DNA from: Gracilaria domingensis
Lineage: Eukaryota; Rhodophyta; Florideophyceae; Gracilariales; Gracilariaceae
DNA: 64,000 nucleotides
Reading direction: 5' to 3'
Assembly: GCA_022539475.1 (NCBI GenBank)
Contig: VCMS01000147.1
Coordinates: 1 to 64,000, forward strand
A program made the position numbers and the translations under genes. Positions 57,508 through 64,000 of this stretch are shown piece by piece. The notes below the pieces were generated by a model that worked only from the letters and a program-made list of their open reading frames with translations, was not told the origin of the DNA and did no database searches. Within the stretch, counting starts at the first letter, position 1. Each line of letters begins with the position of its first letter.

Positions 57508-59417
57508 CTACGCGTCCTCCGGTTCGTTTTCCTGTACCGGCGCGGGCTCTTCAACCAACATGACCTGTTGATACCGCGGGGGATTTTCCGAGGGAGCTAG
57601 TCCGGTCTGGCGGTACCCAATGTCGCTGCTTTGGGGGCTGCCTCTCCGAGCGGCTTGAGAAACACTGTAAAAGCCCTCTTCGCGACGACGTTGGTAATTT
57701 GTTTCCCGTATGGCCAACATCTTCTTCTTAAGATCCGGAGGCAGTAACTGGCAACAGTTGGGCTCTCTAGAAAGACAGATGCGGCAGGGTCGGTCCCTCG
57801 CGACTTGTCTTTGAACGTTCTCGACTCCAGGACTCGAAGCACTTGGATAGGACCGTAGAGACTGTACCGCTGTTGAAGCTGAAGGGGTCGTGGGCCGGGA
57901 CGGCACGAACGAACCTCGCGACGTGATCAGAACCTGGTCGCATTCTTCATCGGATAGAGAATAAACCAATTCGGACGGCGTTTCTACAGTGTGCACCTTC
58001 CGACTGGGTCATGCTGCCTGTGGGCAAGCGAAATGGCTCTGAGTGTCGACCAGTACGGATTGGAGTCTTGAGGAACGGTGCGTGTCACCGTATGATTCCG
58101 CATATCGAGCGAGTGCGTCGTACCCAATGTGTGGATGGGAAGCAAGGTGGTTTCTCACCTTTGACTGTATAGCGGGCAGAAGTTCTTCGACAAAGATGCC
58201 TTTCAGAATACGGTTGGTGAAAACGTTACCAAACCTCAGGGCTTTCGTCCAGATTTTCTGGGCGATCTCCGTTTCGGACATTCCTGAAGACTGTCGGTAA
58301 AGTGTAACCTCCGAACAAGCGTCGGCGATCACTTCGTCCGTTGCCTACGTTTTCAAGAGGAAGTTAACTACCTCTTCAAACGTTTCGAGCGCCTCATACC
58401 TTATGGCGCTCACCGCGCCTCATTCCCCAGTTAGACGGGATTGAACCAAAGCGTGCGCCGATCCGGTCAGGTAAAACTGGAAGCACCAGAGAGCTGCTGC
58501 CTCTGTAAGTCCGTTATGGTTTCAAGCGGTTTTGAACCGCTGCAGGAAGTTGAGAACGGAAATAGGATCCGTTTCTGAAAAAGAATGTCCCTTCATCTGA
58601 ATGTTCAATTTCTTTTGGTAGCGCGAAATGTTCCGCGCCACCTTTGAATCGTAGTTCTGGCCACGGCTATATAGCCTGTACGTACGGTAGTCTACGACTC
58701 TCGCGGACTTCTCGTTCAAAGGGCGTATGCGCTTCAGCGCGAGCACTCCCGGACGGGAACGATACCATCCGGACTTGCTCCTCCTGGGGGACTTCGGGAG
58801 TCCCTGTCAACATCCGTATCGGTCTGCTCGTCCTCTGACGACGAGTGGGAAGATTCGGAGTCCTTGTAGGTGTGTCGTCGTCCACTGCGGTGGCGACGTC
58901 GGTTTCTTCGTCGGGGTTAATGGTCCGAATCAAAGTTTCCGCTCGGTCTACCGCCTCTGCGGCGGCGATCCCCCTTCTCGTCTGAGGAATCATCCGAACT
59001 TCCGTCTGGGCCTTCCTTTCGTACAACTGGTGGGAGATACATTCTGTTCGGACCCCTCGTTGAACTCTTCTTCAGTTCCAGTTGTGTATCTCGCTCATCG
59101 TTATCGGTAGCTTCGTCCACACGGCGAGTTGCAAATTTTGGGGGTTGTGGTGGTATCTTGGCTACCAGAGCGGCCAGTGTATGGCTCAGGTTTTTCTGAA
59201 CGTCAGTATTAGTCGTTTCGGTCTTGAAGAGTTTCTGGACAATATCACGTGCGAGCGGTAGAGGATCGTTTTTTAACAGTTCTGGAATCCGCTCACGGAG
59301 GTAGAGTTCCACAGCCATTGGGACATGGACCTCAATTTCCGTTCGGAGTCCTTCTAGTCCGTATGGAGCGATTTCCGTCCATACCTGGTGAGGAGCCTTC
59401 CGTTCGGAGGGAAGCAA
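57508..59417 (-). CDS. gag: Gag region of the old Ty3/gypsy element
   Basis: On -: N-terminal helical segment near 59400-59200, charged Ser/Asp-rich linker with DDSSDEKGDRRRRGG, a capsid-like stretch near 58740-58010 (MKGHSFSETDPISVLNFL recalls LKPHKFSGEDPILVLDFL of the first element) and Cys-containing residues near 57780. Broken. Confidence 0.65.
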
Positions 59418-59474
59418 AGGTGCGGGGCGGCAGCGTCCTGCGGCTGCGCCTGAGCTTCCGTAACGGGACCGGAG

Positions 59475-59771
59475 TGCATGGCGTTTACTTCCTGGGGTCG
59501 CCGAGCACCCGAGGTACCTCTAAATATCAAGTGCCATCGCCTTGGTACGCTCGACTGACCACTTACACTATAATACTACTTCATCTACAAAGGAAAAATC
59601 AACACACGTGTCCTACAGTCCGCTCCGGTGCGGACCCCCACGCCATTAGTACCACTGTGCCATCCGTCCACGTTTTCCTTGTCCGGCCGGTCACGTTGTG
59701 CCCCACGTTTCCTACCTAGGCCACCCCTCTGAAAAGCCCCAGAGGCGCGCCATCCCGCTCACTATATCACA
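59475..59771 (-). repeat. 5' LTR of the old Ty3/gypsy element
   Basis: Pair of 49164-49460, about 92% identical. Confidence 0.85.
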
Positions 59772-59774
59772 CCG

Positions 59775-60370
59775 GCCCGTCGGCGGCATCTCCACCGTCT
59801 TCTCCGTGCGAGGGTACCGCAGCGTGCAGCCTGCGAGTGCCCTACCTGTTTCGTGCCAGGCGACCTGTAGCGCGCGTGGCGCGCCGCTTGATCGCCTGCG
59901 ATAGGCCGGGCGGCATCCCTTGGGCGCAACGATAGCTGCATATTCTTCTGCCCAGCCGTAGCGCCACTTCGGCGCAAAAGAAGTATCTCGTCTTGCGCCG
60001 CCATTCAGCCACAACGGCACGACGGCAGTTTTCTCTGATCGTCGTAGTCGCGCATCAAGGGCGCGACGGCACGGCCTCCTCTTGGCGAGGCGTCGCGCCA
60101 ATTAGCAATGTTCTCCTCTGGCGCGCGGCAGCGCGCCGACCAACACCGCTCTTTTCTGGCGCGCGACCGCGCGGCTGCGTGGCGTGCCGTGCGCATTGAT
60201 TGTTTTCAAGAAAGGAAAACAGGAAAGCGCAGCTTTCCCGCCGCACGTTTTGCATATCTCCGCCCAGATTAATAATAATAAGGAGGGAGAGGGGGAGAGG
60301 GGGGGAAGGGGAAAGGGGGGTTTGGTGTGCCCTAGAAGTGCCAGAACACACCCCTTGAAACGCCTTCACA
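59775..60370. other. GC-rich spacer with G-rich purine tract
   Basis: Many short GGCGC/GCGCC inverted repeats occur at 59870-60190; no gene supported. 60281-60320 is a 40-base pure purine run with at least five G-runs on +, able in principle to form a G-quadruplex or triplex. Confidence 0.55.
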
Positions 60371-60480
60371 GTACTTTGGAAAACTATAAGGTTTTTTTCT
60401 TCCAAATTTTGTACGTATGTACTAAAAATGTAGTGTTAGGAAATTATCTCTACTTCTAGAACTAAAGGTAAATTTTGGTC

Positions 60481-61335
60481 TTGTGGCGCAGGTTTCCTTT
60501 TCGTTTGATATGTCACTATAAACATCGCAAGATGTGGCCATTTTTGACAACGATGATGCGTACAAGTAACGAAAGGACTTGAAAATAGAATGTACAGCGA
60601 GTTAGCAATAAAAATCGTCTTGCGAAAATTAAATACGTTTTGGAAAAATTGGCTACGATCAAATAACGATTCAAAAGTTTGACGAAAACTATAACATATT
60701 CGATTTCCCGCTTCTCCCAGAGCAATAACCGAACACCGATCACGTTTTCGCAAATTTCTCGAGTGCATTAATGGAATTTGCAGGAATCAGGAAGGACATT
60801 TCTTGGAATTTGAGAGCAGCTTTTTGGATCTTGCTGGAGTAGCTTGCGGCAAAAAATGAAGCTGCTGTCGTGCTGTGCCTTTTGTAAGGTATATTGACAG
60901 TGCGCATTTGCGTTTTTAGTGCGGACACGTCTATGGGCGCAGTAGCTCACGTTATTATACGTTACACAAGTACGTCGGATGACGCAAGCATCACCGCGAT
61001 TTGGCGTTTGCTGTGCGGTATAAAGGCGTCCGAAGGGACCAAACGCGCCCTGAACAACAGGTAGGCGTTGGTTGAAGCTCACTGCGCCTCCCTCCTGCCC
61101 CCAGCTCCACAGCCTTGGTGGTTTAGGAATGCAAAGTTTTGGTGGCAGGCAGTCTGGCTTTGACGTTTGTTGATCCATCAATTTCTACTTCAGGTGTACA
61201 AATTGTCTAGGATCTGTCATTTGCCCACACTAATTCACTCCCAAAAGATAGGTTCCACGGTCAAGGTTGTTGTGGAGCTGAATTACTATCTAATTCAGTT
61301 GTGTTTGCACTGCCGTACTTTCCTTCTACAAAACA
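60481..61335. repeat. Insert within the 516-bp repeat
   Basis: It contains the 45-nt motif (complement 60867-60911) shared with 10.9 kb. A stretch near 60516-60690 resembles 63820-63985 in the same orientation. No transposase or clear terminal repeats seen. Confidence 0.45.
60867..60911 (-). repeat. 45-nt conserved motif, copy 2
   Basis: Reverse-complement match to 10933-10977. Confidence 0.5.
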
Positions 61336-62390
61336 GGGAAATGCGGGAACTCTTGCAATTTTAAATTTACTTACCTCTGTAAATGGCACATCTACGTGAC
61401 ACGTCATGGCTATTTTATACGTGGCGCTGTCAATTTGCCAGCTTCTATGGAATACAGTACCTCCGACTTTTTATTGCCCGAATGCCTACCATTGTCTACC
61501 ATCGACATTTTTGTCAGATGCCACGTGAAATAGAAATCGTTTTGGTTGTAGCGAAATTGGTCTGCTTACAACTCTAACCAGGTTCAAGTTAATCGGTATT
61601 ATGCTTTATTTTTCGGTTTAGCTTTAGCATTAGGGTTAAAGTACTCTAATTTGGTTAGTTTTGGAACTGAAAAGGATTGTGAAACACACAGTGTAACTCT
61701 CGAAAAATAGCGATATCTGCGCTATATATCGATGCTTGATGCGGCGTACTTTGGAAAATTATTTGGTTTCGTTCTTCAAAATTTTGTATGCATGTACTAA
61801 AGATGTAGTTCTAGGAAATTATGCCTACTTCTAGCACTTAAGGTAAATGCTGGGAAATGCGGGAAATCCTACAATTTGAGACTTACGGGCCACTGTAAAT
61901 GTCACACGTACGTGACAAGCCATGGACATTTCGTATGTGATGACGTGTTTATGTCGGGTTTAAAGAATACAGTACCCATGGTTTCAATTTTACGCTAAAT
62001 CTTACACATCCCTACCGTCGACATCTTCGTCAGATGCCACGGAAAATGGAGCAAGTTGCAGTTGAACCAAAAGTGGTCTGCTTGGAGCTACAAACAGCTT
62101 CAGGTTAGTGGAAATTATGTTCCTTATTTTACATGAGCTTCAGTATTAGAATAGGAGTATGCTAATTCAACTAGTTCTTGAGTTTTAAATGACGCCGAAA
62201 CAAGCAGTGTAAGTCTCGAAAAATAGCGATATCAACGCTATATAGCGATCTTTGATGCGGCGTACTTCTACAAACTATCACGTATTTTCAGTCAAAATTT
62301 TGGTATACATGTAGTACTGCTATATTTTTAGGAAAGTATACCTACTGTGAGGAAGGACAGGGATAGGATCAAAGGGAAAAATCTTTCTCT

Positions 62391-62603
62391 TTATTTCTGG
62401 TTCTGACGGCGGTTATTAAGAACGATTTCTAATAACATGGCTTGAACGCTAACCAGGTCACAGGGCTCATCCTTGTTCATGAGACGGTGAATTGCAATGG
62501 CCGACACGAGTAGTCCATCCCAAAACCCGTCGTCTCACTGATCAGCAGCTGTGAGGCCGCATGAGGGACATACAGGATCATCGATAATCTGCTTCGGATC
62601 CAT
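62391..62603 (-). pseudogene. Small gene of 70 codons with an in-frame TGA
   Basis: On - an ATG at 62603 gives MDPKQIIDDPVCPSCGLTAADQ, then TGA at 62537-62535. The same frame then continues with DDGFWDGLLVSAIAIHRLMN to a TAA at 62391. A TATA box lies about 65 bases upstream. The part after TGA has coding character (amphipathic helices). The simplest reading is a nonsense mutation, perhaps Trp TGG to TGA. Stop readthrough, selenocysteine or a sequencing error are alternatives. C-P-S-C suggests a half zinc ribbon. Family not recognised. Confidence 0.4.
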
Positions 62604-62666
62604 TACGGAAGAAAGACGTGAATCTGGCCCAGAAGAAATGAGAACAATGAGGATTATGTTTCGTGC

Positions 62667-62676
62667 TTTATATATC
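62667..62676 (-). promoter_or_regulatory. TATA box of the small gene
   Basis: On - GATATATAAAGC lies 64-73 bases upstream of the ATG at 62603. Confidence 0.5.
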
Positions 62677-62961
62677 AACCACTTCTACATGGAATGGGGT
62701 TCACTGTAGTATGCATTGTTGGCGCATATGCAAGATGTCTTGGCGTGCGATTACGCGTCAGCAGATACACGTGGCTGCACACTGGAGAGTACAGCGCGGT
62801 CAGTACACGTGGAATGCTTTAGTGCAACCACACGTATGCTAAATCAGCCAATGGCTCTTCTCTGCATTCAGGTGGTGCTTAGTATTCTACATGTAGGAGA
62901 AGCACTGCGTTAATATAGTAACTATTATGTTAGTATGCATTTCGGAGCCCACTAGAAGGGT

Positions 62962-63391
62962 TCAGAACTCTATATAAACGGTCACCAAGACGACTGACGG
63001 TGTCTCGACCCAAAACAACATTTCGTTCATCAACTTTATAATTTTATCAACCTTACCCAATACCTTGGGCAGTGCAGCTAAGTAAGTTATTACTGCGTCT
63101 AGGCCTCTGTGCCTTTCTAACATCTTTTGTGTTTGCGCGTTTTGTGCGAGCACTGCTGTACTCAACAGATAACCCAGTACCGGTCGAAGCGCCCTAGGCG
63201 TAGACGGGAATTGGGTGGTGTGTACGAAAGACGCTTCTGTCTGCAGTGAGCCCCACTAGAGCTTCCGCTCGGATAACGGTGTCGGTCGAGAGAATTGGTG
63301 CTACACGGACTTTGGCGCTGGACGGGAAGCTGTCCGTTGGGTTTTCGTTGAGTGCCGCGTAACGTCTTCTGCGAGAGACTAGCTTGGGCAT
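62962..63391 (-). other. Two adjoining unrecognised open stretches
   Basis: The first begins MPKLVSRRRRYAAL; the second contains LDAVITYLAALPKVLGKV and other amphipathic helices. Codon character suggests they may once have been one gene. Not identified, so host gene or mobile-element origin is open. Confidence 0.25.
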
Positions 63392-63399
63392 AGAGTGAA

Positions 63400-64000
63400 G
63401 ACTTATCTTCAGTTAGTAACTCTCCTTGGGACGTCTCGTAGGAAGTCTATACGCTTGTCTCTGAACGCGCAGAGATAAGTTTGGCTGCAGAATTCGCGTG
63501 CAGTTTGTTGTTGTCCATTGTTCGTTTTCTTTTGACTGGTAGTTGTCCAACCACTAGTTTTTCCTCTTTCCTTCTTTGCCCTGGGATCTTTCCCTCGGCA
63601 TACTACGTTTATTTCTTTGGTGGATCCTGGACCCACGTTGGTCTTTTTGATTGGCTGGTTGTTCTACCTTGACTCTCTTTTTGGTACGAGAGGCAAGTGT
63701 AAGGGTCTGTAAACACCTGCGTCGTTTGCCACCAAAATAACGTCCAGACCTACTTTTGAAATAGTGGGGGAAAGCTGGTTGCGTAGCGAAGGTTTTCGTT
63801 TTGTTCGAAACGGTACTACGACATGGCGAGATGTCGCCGTTTTTGAAGAACATTATGATGTGTAGCTGACAGAAAGGCTTTGGAACATGGTGCGCAGCGC
63901 ACCAACAATGCAAACCGTGTAGCTCGAATTCAGAAAGTTTTGAAATAGTTTATCACGATCAAATAAAAATTCAATGTTTTGACAAATATTGTCACATGTT
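63400..64000. other. Spacer with dispersed-repeat similarity
   Basis: 63820-63985 resembles 60516-60690. Short frames on - are basic and unrecognised. Confidence 0.35.

Larger units (their letters stand above)
49164..59771 (-). mobile_element. Ty3/gypsy chromovirus, old and heavily decayed, with opposite-strand gene
   Basis: Two 297-bp LTRs (49164-49460 and 59475-59771), each TG...CA, differ at about 23 positions (near 8%), far more than the copia LTRs. Reading on -: gag, protease, RT, RNase H, integrase, chromodomain, then an opposite-strand gene on +, polypurine tract and 3' LTR. More than ten breaks are spread through it. Bases flanking the two LTRs (GAAAG and CCGGC) do not form a target duplication, which suggests rearrangement or LTR exchange after insertion. 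Confidence 0.85.
60373..62345 (+). repeat. 516-bp tandem repeat, about 2.2 units, first unit interrupted
   Basis: GGGAAATGCGGG recurs at 61336 and 61852, and GATGCGGCGTACT at 61738 and 62254, both 516 bases apart. Unit 1 spans 60373-60480 and 61336-61740, unit 2 about 61741-62256, unit 3 a start to 62345. About 850 bp (60481-61335) interrupt unit 1. Each unit carries a GCGATAT...ATATCG-type inverted repeat near its end. Noncoding. Confidence 0.75.

Noticed and set aside
1-64000. tRNA and rRNA genes
   Set aside because: No cloverleaf with both box A and box B, and no rRNA-like stretch was found by reading; the GGTTCGGG-type hits are isolated.

Overview
The window is nuclear DNA of a eukaryote. 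It has few, mostly unspliced host genes, long gene-poor stretches and many transposable elements. Three LTR retrotransposons (two chromodomain Ty3/gypsy, one Ty1/copia) occupy about 26 kb. Host genes include an ABCC-type ABC transporter, a decayed carotenoid oxygenase, a small SAM methyltransferase, two secreted proteins and a divergent pair of unrecognised membrane proteins. Sparse introns, very GC-rich coding stretches beside AT-rich spacers, and the LTR load fit a red alga best. That placement is inference; no rRNA or marker gene is present to settle it.

Layout. 1-10.9 kb: Ty3/gypsy chromovirus on +, entering from outside the window, with gag, pol and an extra gene on the opposite strand next to the 3' LTR. 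10.9-18 kb: a SAP-like hypothetical gene, a frameshifted methyltransferase, a small secreted protein, then hairpin-rich and AT-rich sequence without convincing genes. 18-27 kb: a GC-rich unrecognised membrane-protein gene on -, a carotenoid oxygenase pseudogene on +, a remnant of a paralogue of the first gene, and the ABCC transporter. 27.2-34.1 kb: two near-identical direct repeats, one carrying a 212-bp MITE, enclose a divergent pair of paralogous membrane-protein genes and a coiled-coil gene relic. 34.3-35.4 kb: a secreted Cys-containing protein. 36.5-41.4 kb: a young Ty1/copia element on - with both LTRs and a target duplication. 41.4-49 kb: mostly noncoding, with a foldback MITE and scraps of LTR elements. 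49.2-59.8 kb: an older, heavily decayed Ty3/gypsy element on -, again with an opposite-strand gene beside its 3' LTR. 60-64 kb: a 516-bp tandem repeat with an insertion, and a small gene with a TATA box and an in-frame TGA.

The strongest new signal is the opposite-strand gene. The two Ty3/gypsy elements differ in LTR, strand and age, yet both carry a reverse-oriented open frame between pol and the 3' LTR. The two encoded proteins share conserved blocks that I cannot place in any known family. In the first element the gene is bracketed by two copies of the same 15-base purine tract, the second of which abuts the LTR. This suggests a lineage-specific accessory gene of red-algal-type chromoviruses.

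Several GC-rich host genes change frame while keeping coding character on both sides. Either they are decaying or the assembly has indel errors in GC-rich DNA; the sequence alone cannot decide.
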